Counted from the stretch's first letter, positions 26,859 to 34,037 are shown. The stretch: 64,000 nt of DNA from JBCCGR01 sp039029195 (GCA_039029195.1 JBCCGR010000021.1:13048-77047); one strand, 5' to 3'. The notes: a model not told the origin generated them from the sequence alone. A program made the numbers and translations.

Positions 26859-27998
26859 TCAGGGATTCATGCACATGATCAGGTGCAGCGAATGATCGTC
26901 GCCGCGCTCATGAATGCGGATCGTTGCAGGTGGCGACGGCACATGCAGCTCCACATCACCACTGTCGATCTGCGTCAACGCATCGACAACATAGGAGCCA
27001 TCGCAAGCGAAGCGAATGGGTTCCCCTTCATAAAGGACCTTCACCTGATCAAGTCCGGTTGCGCCGTCCTCTCGTCGCGCCTGTATCGACAGACTTTTTG
27101 TCTGCGCTTCAAATTCGGTGCGCCGCGCCTTGTTTCCACCAACCTGAATTGCGAAGCCGACCGCACTTTTGGTCACATTCACATCAACAGTGATCGGGGT
27201 CTCAAGCAGTTGGGAGATGGCCTTAACGTAGTCGGGATAAGTTCCGTCGATCAGCTTCGACACGAAAATCACATCTCCGAAGTCAACGCGAATCAGGCGA
27301 TCACTAAAGCTGATATCGACATCACCGCCCCTCTCTGCGGTTGTCTTGATCAGGTAGTTTACCGATGTGTGTGGGATGATTATGCCGGGTGCGTCCGGCG
27401 GGTAAGGCAGATCAACAAGATGGGTGCTCGCCATGCGACGCCCGTCAAGGGCGGTGAAAGAGGTTCCGGTTCCTGCGCCAAACGCATTCCTGTAACTCTC
27501 ACCGTGCATAAAAACGCCAGTCAGATACGGACGATCCACATGCTTTGTTTCGGCTGCGTAGGCGACCCGCCTCAAGACCGTTTGCAACGTTCCGGCCGTC
27601 ACAGTGAGGCTGTGTGCATCTTCCGGTTTCTGCCGAAGATGCGGAAAATCCACCGCCGGCAGTGACAGCATTTCGGCGCGGCGATTGCCGCTGGACACGA
27701 TAAAGCCATGGTCAACCTGACCGTCGGGCCGGATCTCGATCTGTCCGCCATCCGGCGCACTTTTGACCATCTGCTCGAAGGTTTGGGCAGGCAGGCAAAT
27801 GGAGCCCGGTTCATCAATTTCCGCCGCGCAAATCGCGCTCGCCTCCATGTCGAGATTGGTGGCCGTCACTCGCAACTCATCATTTTCGGCCACGAGCTCG
27901 ATGTGGCTGAGGATTGGAATGTCCACCTTGCGGTCAACCGCACCAGCCACAGCGTTCATTGCGTTGGCAAGGTGAATGCGCTCAACAATCACGCGCAT
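26859..27998 (-). CDS. dnaN: Phage-encoded DNA polymerase III beta sliding clamp homologue
   Basis: The 379-residue protein has the three-domain clamp layout: the N-terminal RVIVERIHLANAMNAVAGAVDRKVDIPIL, the central SLTVTAGTLQTVLRRVAYAAE with TALDGRRMASTHL, and the C-terminal domain with DGSYVVDALTQID and a terminus HLIMCMNP in place of the usual MPMR-like end. Clamps tether polymerase to DNA. A prophage-borne copy may recruit or displace host replication proteins. ATG 27998 follows GGGAGGTG and overlaps the upstream gene by 10 bp. Confidence 0.88.
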   Translation of the reverse strand: MRVIVERIHLANAMNAVAGAVDRKVDIPILSHIELVAENDELRVTATNLDMEASAICAAEIDEPGSICLPAQTFEQMVKSAPDGGQIEIRPDGQVDHGFIVSSGNRRAEMLSLPAVDFPHLRQKPEDAHSLTVTAGTLQTVLRRVAYAAETKHVDRPYLTGVFMHGESYRNAFGAGTGTSFTALDGRRMASTHLVDLPYPPDAPGIIIPHTSVNYLIKTTAERGGDVDISFSDRLIRVDFGDVIFVSKLIDGTYPDYVKAISQLLETPITVDVNVTKSAVGFAIQVGGNKARRTEFEAQTKSLSIQARREDGATGLDQVKVLYEGEPIRFACDGSYVVDALTQIDSGDVELHVPSPPATIRIHERGDDHSLHLIMCMNP

Positions 27999-28540
27999 GC
28001 GGGCACCTCCCATTCGGGCTCGCCGTTTTCATCATAGACAATGCCGCCACTGCTATCGCGTTTGATGCGAGCGGGAGGGGCGCTGTTGCGCGCAGCGATC
28101 AGTCGGCGTTCCGCATCCGGTGCGCGCAGCTCCCTGCCGCCATCGACCTCAAAGAGAAAGCTGGTGGCTTCATTGTGTTTGCCGGACAGGATGAGCCGAT
28201 AAAGATGCCTCGCGTCTTCGTTCCGGATTTCGAACTGAACATTACTTTCCTTGCGATACCCTTCCAGATCCCAGTCGTTTTCGATTGCGTAGCCGCCGAC
28301 ATGCTCAATGAGCTTGTCATACTGAAGGGTCTCCATCGCATCGATGATGTTGGCCATAGCGAAATTGTTGACCAGGATCTCCGCAATCTTCGTGTGATCC
28401 TCATGAATGAGGGATTCCCACCACTTTTTGTTAAACTCGGGTTGTTCGATTTCCTCTTTCACAATTGACAGAACAGCGTCGCGGTCGGGTGCGTCCAGCA
28501 TGTCCCACCAATCGCGATTGTAATTGGGTGATCCAGCCAT
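27989..28540 (-). CDS. Phage protein of unknown function
   Basis: A 183-residue acidic protein. The first half is helical with many Trp, Asp and Glu residues (NYNRDWWDMLDAPDRDAVL, NKKWWESLIHEDHTKIAEIL); the second half ends GIVYDENGEPEWEVPACA. No recognised domain. It sits between the HD-domain gene (stop and start overlap as TGATG) and the sliding clamp gene (10-bp overlap), so it probably serves the same early replication or metabolism block. Confidence 0.65.
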   Translation of the reverse strand: MAGSPNYNRDWWDMLDAPDRDAVLSIVKEEIEQPEFNKKWWESLIHEDHTKIAEILVNNFAMANIIDAMETLQYDKLIEHVGGYAIENDWDLEGYRKESNVQFEIRNEDARHLYRLILSGKHNEATSFLFEVDGGRELRAPDAERRLIAARNSAPPARIKRDSSGGIVYDENGEPEWEVPACA

Positions 28541-29127
28541 CACGCGGCCTCCATTGCGTCAATCTCGCTGCGGACCACCTCCACGATGTTGTCCACGCCC
28601 CGCACTTCGGAAATCAGATCCTCTTCGGCGGGCTCGACCTCTTCGCCCCAATCAATGGGTTCAATGGCCGGGTTGAGGCACCATTTTCGCTCGGTGGCCA
28701 ATGCTACGGCATCAATGTGCTTGACCTGCTGTTCGTGCCGCATCTCGGGCCGCTCAAAGCCAAGGTGCCCGTAGATCGCCCGATCAATGAGCACGGTCAG
28801 CGACACCATGGACATGCCGCTGAATGGTTCAGAGCTGCGCAACCGCAAGGCAAACTGCTGCGGCGTGGTGATGTCGCCCACGTAGGCTTCGTGGAAATCG
28901 TGCATCAGGGCGTGAAGGCGGGCAGCGTTGTCACCGGGAAAGATCTGTTCCGCCAGTCGCATGCACAGCAGTGAGTGCTGCAGCACCGACCACGGAAATC
29001 TGGTGTGGCCGTTGAATCGGTTCAGATTGGCCAGCGGATAGAGAATATCGTCAATGTGAACCTGCTCGGCCTTGGGCCAATCAATGTTGAAGGCGCGCCC
29101 GGTGTAGGTCTGCATGATGCTGCTCAT
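28540..29127 (-). CDS. HD-domain phosphohydrolase (YfbR-like)
   Basis: The 195-residue protein has the metal-binding pattern of HD-domain nucleotidases: HSLLCMRLAEQ, ALMHDFHEAYVGDITTP (HD at about residue 75) and a late Asp in VKHIDAVALATERKW. YfbR-type enzymes dephosphorylate deoxynucleoside monophosphates; a phage copy could adjust nucleotide pools or remove modified nucleotides. The N-terminus YTGRAFNIDWPKAEQVHIDDI is typical of phage members. It is coupled to its neighbours by 4-base and 1-base overlaps. Confidence 0.82.
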   Translation of the reverse strand: MSSIMQTYTGRAFNIDWPKAEQVHIDDILYPLANLNRFNGHTRFPWSVLQHSLLCMRLAEQIFPGDNAARLHALMHDFHEAYVGDITTPQQFALRLRSSEPFSGMSMVSLTVLIDRAIYGHLGFERPEMRHEQQVKHIDAVALATERKWCLNPAIEPIDWGEEVEPAEEDLISEVRGVDNIVEVVRSEIDAMEAA

Positions 29128-29426
29128 GATTGGGCCTCCAAATCCTGATTTTTAGGGAGTGAACGCTTAGCTTTCTCAACCGTTTTGGATTGTGGAAGTT
29201 TGTGCCATTGGCGAACAATGTCCGCTTCGTATAAGTCCCGCTCTTGCGACACTTGACGCCAATTTTCGTCACACAGAATGCACTTGAGCTTCTGGATTTT
29301 CCCGTGCTCTGCAATAGCTCGGGTAATGAACGCGCGCCGGGTTGGCGGGCGGCATCCGGCCGCTCCCTGTCCACCACGCCTAATCAGCGCCCATGGTGTC
29401 GGCCAGCTTGTGCGGTAGGCAGTCAT
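29124..29426 (-). CDS. Small phage protein with CxxC pair, unknown function
   Basis: A 100-residue basic protein starting MTAYRTSWPTPWALIRRGG. A single CILC pair near residue 49 and a Lys-rich tail suggest nucleic-acid contact, but no family is recognised. It overlaps both neighbours by four bases (ATGA), which supports it as a true gene of the leftward operon. Confidence 0.55.
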   Translation of the reverse strand: MTAYRTSWPTPWALIRRGGQGAAGCRPPTRRAFITRAIAEHGKIQKLKCILCDENWRQVSQERDLYEADIVRQWHKLPQSKTVEKAKRSLPKNQDLEAQS

Positions 29427-29623
29427 GATTTTTCATTCTCCGATGTGGTCTGAAGTCGTTCGATATCAGCGGAAAAGTCGCGTCCGGCGGGCTGTGCCGC
29501 GAAGGCGTCGACCATGTCGCCGATGCGGGTCACCTGCGCTGCAAGCCGCTCTTGGCAGGTGAAAGGCTCCACCGAATAAGATCCGGTGCTCGGGTCAATC
29601 ATCAGTGGCGGGAGGGCGGTCAT
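29423..29623 (-). CDS. Small phage protein, unknown function
   Basis: A 66-residue protein (MTALPPLMIDPSTGSYSVEP) with a helical C-terminal half (LAAQVTRIGDMVDAFAAQ). No domain is recognised. It is supported by ATGA overlaps at both ends and by GGAG eight bases upstream of its ATG; that GGAG lies in the right arm of the hairpin element at 29632-29683. Confidence 0.55.
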   Translation of the reverse strand: MTALPPLMIDPSTGSYSVEPFTCQERLAAQVTRIGDMVDAFAAQPAGRDFSADIERLQTTSENEKS

Positions 29624-30006
29624 TTTTGATGCTCCAAATCTTGCGATTCACCGCGTTGCGGCGGCTCAACGTGCGATTTGGAGGAATGCTCCTCTCTGGC
29701 CATGTTCATTGACCGGGCGATTTCGCGTTCGAGATACCAGCGGGCCTTTTCGAGATCCTCGACCGCATCGCCCTTCTGGCCTGCGCGCCAGATGTATTTC
29801 AGCGCGTTGCCCAGATTGAAATTCATGTGCTCGGCAATGGTGATGCACTCCACGCCGGAGGGGTGCGACTTGTAGTGGTCGGGGTTGATCGCATCCGAAC
29901 CTTCAATCTGCGCATCTGCCATCAATCGCCCTATCAGTCGCAAGTTCTGCTCGGATTTTTGCGCCGCCTCCCAAAAAGCAGCGAACGCGTTGGGTCGTTC
30001 CAGCAT
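29620..30006 (-). CDS. DUF3310 family phage protein
   Basis: The 128-residue protein contains the DUF3310 core NPDHYKSHPSGVECITIAEHM followed by NALKYIWRAGQKGDAVEDLEKARWYLERE, a helical domain found in many phages and sometimes described as nucleotide-kinase related. Its role is unproven. The last 20 codons (SKSHVEPPQRGESQDLEHQK) are encoded by the hairpin element at 29632-29683 and are probably an addition to the domain. ATG 30006 is preferred to the GTG at 30009. First gene of the leftward operon. Confidence 0.8.
   Translation of the reverse strand: MLERPNAFAAFWEAAQKSEQNLRLIGRLMADAQIEGSDAINPDHYKSHPSGVECITIAEHMNFNLGNALKYIWRAGQKGDAVEDLEKARWYLEREIARSMNMAREEHSSKSHVEPPQRGESQDLEHQK
29632..29683 (-). 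repeat. Covarying hairpin element, copy 1
   Basis: Read on the minus strand: 9-bp outer arms CTCCAAATC and GATTTGGAG, constant GCACG after the left arm and CGCAA before the right arm, and an inner hairpin closed by T-A and tandem G.A pairs with stem GCCGC/GCGGT. It lies in the 3' end of the DUF3310 gene, in the SHV...QD frame. The GGAG of the right arm is the ribosome binding site of the next gene (ATG at 29623). Confidence 0.8.
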
Positions 30007-30083
30007 CACATCACTCGTTCCGGTTGACGCGCGAAACCTGCGCGTGTGTTATGGTGCCCACCACTACCGATCTGAAAAAAAGC

Positions 30084-30184
30084 CCCCGCTTTGTCTGTTC
30101 TGATGGTTCGCGGGGAGGAGGTCCGCGAAAGATCAGAATGGCTGGAAGTGAAAGCCCAGACAAAGCGGGGTCTGCAGTCCCGCT
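30084..30184 (+). promoter_or_regulatory. Candidate structured leader RNA (three-way junction)
   Basis: A 14-bp perfect stem (30084-30097 with 30157-30170, CCCCGCTTTGTCTG against its complement) encloses two arms. Arm one pairs TTCTGAT (30098-30104) with ATCAGAA (30132-30138) and, above a 2x2 internal loop, TTCGCGG (30107-30113) with CCGCGAA (30123-30129). Arm two pairs GGCT (30140-30143) with AGCC (30153-30156). AGCGGG at 30164-30169 can instead pair with CCCGCT at 30179-30184, next to the GGGAGG ribosome binding site of the gene at 30198. On the minus strand the 14-bp stem is followed by a T7 run, so it could also terminate leftward transcription. Confidence 0.6.
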
Positions 30185-30197
30185 GGGAGGGAGCGAG

Positions 30198-30659
30198 ATG
30201 ATGAAACGATTGATGATTGTGCTGGCGCTGGCGCTGTTGGGTGGTCCGGTGCATGCATTCACCGAGAAGGCGCGAACCAAGTTCATCACCAGCTTTTCGC
30301 GCGACATGGCAACGGCCAACCGGTGTGAGAACTACGGCATAAGCGAGCTGACGTTTGAATTGACCGGATTGTTCAGCGGCATCGACCCGGTTGACCTGAT
30401 CGAAGGTGGCAAACATGCCGTGCAATACCATGCCAGCTATCGATTGGCGGCGAGCGCTATAGACGGCGTGATTGCCAACAATGGCAGCGCCACCGCGTGC
30501 GCAGACGCCGGTTTGCTCTTCAAGGCGCTGGGCTGGGAAGGCCCCGACAATCTGGTGCCCCTTAGTGGTGGGCAGATCACAAAGGTTGAAAAACCGAAAG
30601 GCGGTAAAACAAGCGACCCCATCGAAAGCCTGCTGAACTCGCAAAAACGTAAGAACTGA
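30198..30659 (+). CDS. Exported small phage protein, unknown function
   Basis: The 153-residue precursor begins MMKRLMIVLALALLGGPVHA, a clear Sec signal peptide. The mature part has two Cys residues (NRCENYG and ATACADAG) that could form a disulfide, and a helical region (YHASYRLAASAIDGVIANNG). No family is recognised. It is preceded by GGGAGG and the structured leader at 30084-30184 and is transcribed away from the leftward operon. A periplasmic protein made by a prophage is likely an accessory (moron) gene acting on the lysogen. Confidence 0.65.
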   Translation: MMKRLMIVLALALLGGPVHAFTEKARTKFITSFSRDMATANRCENYGISELTFELTGLFSGIDPVDLIEGGKHAVQYHASYRLAASAIDGVIANNGSATACADAGLLFKALGWEGPDNLVPLSGGQITKVEKPKGGKTSDPIESLLNSQKRKN

Positions 30660-30732
30660 CCCACCGTTCCTGTGGATAAGGTGCGACCGTTTGCGCACCA
30701 AAAAATTGCGTGCGGTAAACTGGTGCAAGCGA

Positions 30733-30762
30733 CCCTCGCGCGAACCCCAATTCACGCGAGGG
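30733..30762. repeat. GC-rich hairpin between accessory genes
   Basis: CCCTCGCG at 30733-30740 pairs with CGCGAGGG at 30755-30762 across a 14-base loop. There is no T tract, so a simple terminator is doubtful; it may protect the upstream mRNA 3' end or regulate the next gene. Confidence 0.5.
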
Positions 30763-30801
30763 CCTATCAACCCCATATGACACAGACACATGGAGCGAAT
30801 G

Positions 30802-31182
30802 ATGGAACCGGAAAAATCCACCGATAAATTTGAACCGGAAGCAAGAGCTGATGATCTGTCTCTCAGCCAGCTTGGCATTGATGAAATCACGTTTGACCCA
30901 AGGGGTGGGGTGTGGTCTGCGGCTGTGAAAATAGTTCCCAAAAGTGCAAACGGAGATGAGCAGGGCGCCATTCGCGTGAATGTGGTCTTTAACAATAGCC
31001 CCGAATTATCCATGGGAGCGCTTGCTGAAGGACTTCGGGATGAATGTCTGGCACGCCTCCATCGCGCATGCGCGCTTCTGCAAACTGCTGAAGCACGTGA
31101 TCTATTTCTTGGCGTGTCAACGCGCGGCCCTTCAAATACTCCCCCGGCACAACCGGCTTCCCCTGAAAGGTTTTCAGGTTGA
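30802..31182 (+). CDS. Hypothetical phage protein
   Basis: A 126-residue protein. The middle is beta-rich (EITFDPRGGVWSAAVKIVP, GAIRVNVVFNNSPELS), followed by a helix (MGALAEGLRDECLARLHRACALL) and a Pro/Ser-rich tail. GGAG lies six bases before ATG 30802; ATGs at 30790 and 30799 are alternatives. A minus-strand frame of 86 codons (30989-31249) overlaps its 3' half, so one of the two must be spurious; the ribosome binding site and amino-acid composition favour this one. Confidence 0.5.
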   Translation: MEPEKSTDKFEPEARADDLSLSQLGIDEITFDPRGGVWSAAVKIVPKSANGDEQGAIRVNVVFNNSPELSMGALAEGLRDECLARLHRACALLQTAEARDLFLGVSTRGPSNTPPAQPASPERFSG

Positions 31183-31354
31183 GCTGGCGATCGATGCAGA
31201 TTGAAAACAAATCGCTGGACGGGTCGTCGAGTGGGGAAGCCATGGCCATCTCCTGATGTGTGCGCCTGTGAATTGACCGGCCGGAAAAGTGGCGCAGCGA
31301 CGGGTGAGGGCGCAGCGGTGCTCGGAAAATCTGTTGGGCAGGGTCTGAACATGG

Positions 31355-31381
31355 GTTTAGTGATGTATACTAAAACTAAAC
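31355..31381 (+). promoter_or_regulatory. Operator-like site, copy 1
   Basis: GTTTAGT at 31355-31361 faces ACTAAAA (31369-31375) and ACTAAAC (31375-31381), giving an inverted pair plus a tandem third half-site around a TATACT -10-like hexamer. The 19 bases from 31363 to 31381 recur exactly, inverted, at 33388-33406 beside the repressor gene. It lies in the 302-bp gene-free stretch 31183-31484, upstream of the gene at 31485; nothing else is recognisable there. Confidence 0.65.
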
Positions 31382-31484
31382 AAACGGCAACAAAAATTTA
31401 TCTATCTGTTGAGATCAACCAACATTGAATGACAACATTTCGCATGTACGGTAGGGTTCCCCGATAGTCGCAAGGGGACGCGAT

Positions 31485-32186
31485 ATGATAAATCTGGAGC
31501 TGGTGAACAGGGTGGGGAACCTGTTCAGATCGCAAATAGCCGAGCTTGGCTACGAGCTGGAAATTCAATCAGAGTTTCGCGATCTGGCGGCGATTGCGGA
31601 GTCGTACAAGCACGATATCACGCCGCATTTTCACCCTGCCACCAACACATTCTTTTGGAGTGAGGCGTTCTGGATCGCGGTCAAGCACGATGACAAGGTT
31701 ATCGGCTACTGTGCAGCCAAGCGCCAGGACGTCGGGAACGAGGGCCTGCTCGCCTACAATCTGCGCTATTGGGAGCGCACCTATGGTTCGCCTGATGCGC
31801 CGGTGGTATTTGAGGAACAGCAAAGCCGGGAGCTGGCGAAAATCACCGGAAAGCTGATCTATTCCGGCGCATGGTACATGAGCAAGGATCACCGCAATTC
31901 CCACATTGGAAAGCTGCTCGGCCAGTATGTTCAATGCCATGCGTTCGCCGAATGGCGCGATACGGACTACTTCTACATTTTTATGGACAGCAACGATGTG
32001 GGCACGGGGCTTGGCGCGGCGCTGGAACTCAAGGATCAGGTTGTAGATGCGCTACACTGGCGGGAGTGTCCCGCCCCAGCAAAACCAAACTATTGGTTGT
32101 TGGGTTGTAGCCGGGAGTGGTTCGAAGATTGGCTGATGAGAAAGCTTGTTCGTCACGATCGAAGCGCAAAAGCGTCGAAAGAGTGA
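31485..32186 (+). CDS. GNAT-like protein, possible accessory gene
   Basis: The 233-residue protein has an alpha/beta layout reminiscent of N-acetyltransferases: strand IAVKHDDKVIGYCAAKRQD, strand SGAWYMSKDHRNSHIGKLLG (position of an acetyl-CoA loop, though not a classic RxxGxG) and FYIFMDSNDVGTGLGAAL. No exact family can be named. ATG 31485 follows AAGGGGACG. The upstream 302 bp carry operator-like half-sites, so the phage repressor may control it. Its 3' end overlaps the converging gene at 32029 by 158 bp. Confidence 0.6.
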   Translation: MINLELVNRVGNLFRSQIAELGYELEIQSEFRDLAAIAESYKHDITPHFHPATNTFFWSEAFWIAVKHDDKVIGYCAAKRQDVGNEGLLAYNLRYWERTYGSPDAPVVFEEQQSRELAKITGKLIYSGAWYMSKDHRNSHIGKLLGQYVQCHAFAEWRDTDYFYIFMDSNDVGTGLGAALELKDQVVDALHWRECPAPAKPNYWLLGCSREWFEDWLMRKLVRHDRSAKASKE

Positions 32187-32604
32187 CGATGTAGGGGAAC
32201 CCTTTCGGCGTCCGGAAAAGCAGCACCAGCCGCTCATATTCCAGGCAGGCATTGCTACCCCTCAAAGGCCCCTTGAATTGCACCCATTCATGAACCGGAT
32301 CTCCCGATTTGACGGCCTCATAGGCGGACGCCAAAACGTTCTCTTCATTGCGCTTTTTGACATCAATCCTCCAGCCAGGCCCCATAACGATGCTGGCCAG
32401 CGATAAATCGCCCTGGAAGGTGATTTGCGGGATTGGTGAATCGACCGGAATGCCGAACATTACGAGATGATCAGCCAGTTCCACCATGTCCGGGTGATCG
32501 ACGCCATTGTTTTGCCGCCAGATCCTAAACAGCTCAGCCTGCCGTTCGGATGTCGGCGTGTTCTCGATGAACTGGAGCGGTATTGTCTCAGTTATAATTG
32601 GCAT
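32029..32604 (-). CDS. Hypothetical protein, possible accessory gene
   Basis: A 191-residue soluble protein, MPIITETIPLQFIENTPTSE at the start and a mixed alpha/beta middle (LSLASIVMGPGWRIDVKKRNEENVL in parts; YERLVLLFRTPKGFPYIV). The segment resembles regulatory PAS-like or sensor domains only loosely. ATG 32604 is backed by GGAGG seven bases upstream. The last 158 bp run antisense to the end of the gene at 31485. Confidence 0.55.
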   Translation of the reverse strand: MPIITETIPLQFIENTPTSERQAELFRIWRQNNGVDHPDMVELADHLVMFGIPVDSPIPQITFQGDLSLASIVMGPGWRIDVKKRNEENVLASAYEAVKSGDPVHEWVQFKGPLRGSNACLEYERLVLLFRTPKGFPYIVTLSTLLRFDRDEQAFSSANLRTTPGYNPTTNSLVLLGRDTPASVAHLQPDP

Positions 32605-32845
32605 TGATCGCCTCCTCAATGCAGCGATGGAGGCTGATGATCTTGCGGTACTGAAAGCGGAACTGTGAAAGCTGATCCATCGTGAATCTGGTTAGATCGG
32701 AATGCCCCGCAATTCCGCGCGCAACGATGTCACGCTGAACGTCGCACTGAAAATGTTCTGTCCAATGATCAAAATATTCTCCGTCCGGCACCCGTTGCTT
32801 TACATTGCGCAGCGCAAGCCGGATCTCGTCATCTATGTCTGACAC
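32588..32845 (-). CDS. Small hypothetical protein
   Basis: An 85-residue helical protein, VSDIDDEIRLALRNVKQR, ending SLHRCIEEAINANYN. The GTG at 32845 has GAGGTG upstream; the frame continues to 32887 but without a better start. It overlaps the next gene by 17 bp, suggesting coupled expression. No domain recognised. Confidence 0.5.
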   Translation of the reverse strand: MSDIDDEIRLALRNVKQRVPDGEYFDHWTEHFQCDVQRDIVARGIAGHSDLTRFTMDQLSQFRFQYRKIISLHRCIEEAINANYN

Positions 32846-32917
32846 AGTTGCACCTCTCGTACAGGGATGCCCCACACAACGCGTCACGTCTGCGCATGAT
32901 CACGTGCTAACGCCTAC

Positions 32918-33331
32918 TCAGATCTCATCCTTTGCGGGTTTTGATCTGCGTTCGAGCTGGCGCTTGTAATACACTGAAAAGACGGCGTGCCATTCCTCGT
33001 CATCCAGTGTTCTCTTTTGCTCCTCTTCATATCGGCGAACGTAGTCGGCGGCTATTTCTGCCGCCTCAAGTTCGGCGTTCCCCTGCTCACTCAACCGAGG
33101 ATCCTTGCCAAACATGATCCATTCGCGGGGTCTGCCAATCATGCGGGAAAGGACAATTAGCCGCTGACCGGTTGGGGAATTCCGCCCCTTTTCCCAGCCA
33201 GACACAGCGCCGCGTGTCACTTCACACGCATCGGCGATTTGCTGTTGTGTCAATCCAGCCGCTTCGCGGGCCTCGCGAATCCGAATGCCGCGTTCTATCG
33301 CGTCGGCTTTTTCATCGTCATCTTCGACCAT
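32918..33331 (-). CDS. XRE-family repressor (CI-like, lacking a peptidase domain)
   Basis: The 137-residue protein has a clear helix-turn-helix: RIREAREAAGLTQQQIADACE and VTRGAVSGWEKGRNSPTGQRL at residues about 15-55. The C-terminal half (ELEAAEIAADYVRRYEEEQKR) is helical and probably dimerises; there is no LexA/CI Ser-Lys protease, so RecA-triggered self-cleavage is not expected. It is divergent from a Cro-like gene and has the 19-bp operator-like sequence upstream, the arrangement of a phage lysogeny switch. The start may be ATG 33331 or, 25 codons upstream, the ATG at 33406 inside the operator. Confidence 0.8.
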   Translation of the reverse strand: MVEDDDEKADAIERGIRIREAREAAGLTQQQIADACEVTRGAVSGWEKGRNSPTGQRLIVLSRMIGRPREWIMFGKDPRLSEQGNAELEAAEIAADYVRRYEEEQKRTLDDEEWHAVFSVYYKRQLERRSKPAKDEI

Positions 33332-33387
33332 CCAGCCATTGTAAACAGGAAAACTATCGGTCGCACCGATATTATCTCTAGACCAAA

Positions 33388-33406
33388 GTTTAGTTTTAGT
33401 ATACAT
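33388..33406 (-). promoter_or_regulatory. Operator-like site, copy 2
   Basis: The 19 bases match 31363-31381 exactly in inverted orientation. On the plus strand they contain overlapping TTTAGT half-sites and GTATAC. The position between the divergent repressor (minus) and Cro-like gene (plus) is where phage immunity operators lie. Confidence 0.7.
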
Positions 33407-33439
33407 GAGCATCCCCATGAAGATGGACGGGTGAACGTT

Positions 33440-33706
33440 ATGGCGACCGCCGCAGAAGGATTTGACCGGGCAATTGAGAGCGTGAAGACGCAAGCTGAAC
33501 TGGCCAAACGGCTTGGATTGACCCGAGCTGCAATAACCCGATGGGAGCGTTCTATTCCGGTCTCGCGCGTGGTGGCCGTCTCTGAAGTGACCGAATTGCC
33601 CGTGTGGGTCTTGCGGCCCGACGTGTTTCCTCAGCCTGAAGGCGCCACCCCCTCCGATCGCACGTTGAGCGAAGCGAATCGCAAGATCGGAGGCAAAGAA
33701 GCATGA
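33440..33706 (+). CDS. Cro/YdaS-like DNA-binding protein
   Basis: The 88-residue protein has an N-terminal helix-turn-helix, AIESVKTQAELAKRLGLTRA and AITRWERSIPVSRVVAVSEV, with the YdaS-type motif LPVWVLRPDVFP. It is likely the antagonist of the CI-like repressor and first gene of the rightward early operon. The start could be ATG 33440 or GTG 33431. Its last codons are formed by hairpin element copy 2 in a different frame from the other plus-oriented copies, and its stop overlaps the next start. Confidence 0.75.
   Translation: MATAAEGFDRAIESVKTQAELAKRLGLTRAAITRWERSIPVSRVVAVSEVTELPVWVLRPDVFPQPEGATPSDRTLSEANRKIGGKEA
33651..33693 (+). repeat. Covarying hairpin element, copy 2
   Basis: Outer arms CCTCCGATC (33651-33659) and GATCGGAGG (33685-33693) form 9 bp. 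The constant GCACG and CGCAA flank TTGAGCGAAGCGAAT, which folds with a T-A pair, tandem G.A/A.G, two GC pairs and a GAA triloop. The right arm includes GGAGG, the ribosome binding site of the gene at 33703. Confidence 0.85.
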
Positions 33707-33942
33707 TCGCGCAGATGTTCCTAGCCGGGGTCGCGATGTTTGTTGCCGGGCTTTTGTGGTTCGGCCATTTGCGCGACCGGCGCCCCAAATGGGCGCGCGA
33801 TCTGGATGTGGCCGATCCAACACCCTTGTGGACCCAACTCGCCACCATATTGGTGTGGGTCGGGCTTGGGCTTGCTGCCGGAACCGGCGCGGCATTGGCC
33901 TATCAGTGTTTTGCGGGAGAACCATCATGGCTCCCGATGTAA
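33703..33942 (+). CDS. Small two-helix membrane protein
   Basis: A 79-residue protein with two membrane helices (MFLAGVAMFVAGLLWFGHL and LATILVWVGLGLAAGTGAAL) joined by a basic loop (RDRRPKWARDLD). Unknown function; could be a superinfection-exclusion or signalling component. ATGA overlap with the preceding gene; its ribosome binding site is part of hairpin copy 2. Confidence 0.6.
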   Translation: MIAQMFLAGVAMFVAGLLWFGHLRDRRPKWARDLDVADPTPLWTQLATILVWVGLGLAAGTGAALAYQCFAGEPSWLPM

Positions 33943-34037
33943 GCGGCCACAAATCCCGTGTCACGGTGACAGAATTCGAAATCGTCACCATAACTCATGG
34001 TTGTGGCGGGTTCATTCGCGTGCGGGGGTGCCGCTGA
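33927..34037 (+). CDS. Short 36-codon gene in the early operon
   Basis: A 36-residue frame beginning MAPDVSGHKSRVTVTEFEIV with GGGAG ten bases upstream of the ATG. It overlaps the end of the membrane-protein gene and its stop overlaps the next start (TGATG), the coupling pattern of the whole operon. The function is unknown; it could be a leader peptide rather than a protein. Confidence 0.45.
   Translation: MAPDVSGHKSRVTVTEFEIVTITHGCGGFIRVRGCR

Noticed and set aside
26823..27665. 280-codon plus-strand frame inside the clamp gene
   Set aside because: Antisense shadow of a strongly supported DnaN frame.
30989..31249. 86-codon minus-strand frame opposite the gene at 30802
   Set aside because: No good ribosome binding site and it conflicts with the plus-strand gene that has GGAG and a plausible fold.
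31201..31428. 75-codon plus-strand frame containing MYTKTK
   Set aside because: It only spans the operator-like sequence; composition is not protein-like and there is no ribosome binding site.
33332..33991. Long N-terminal extension of the CI-like repressor
   Set aside because: It would run antisense through the Cro-like gene and the operator; the recognisable repressor begins at 33331 or at most 33406.
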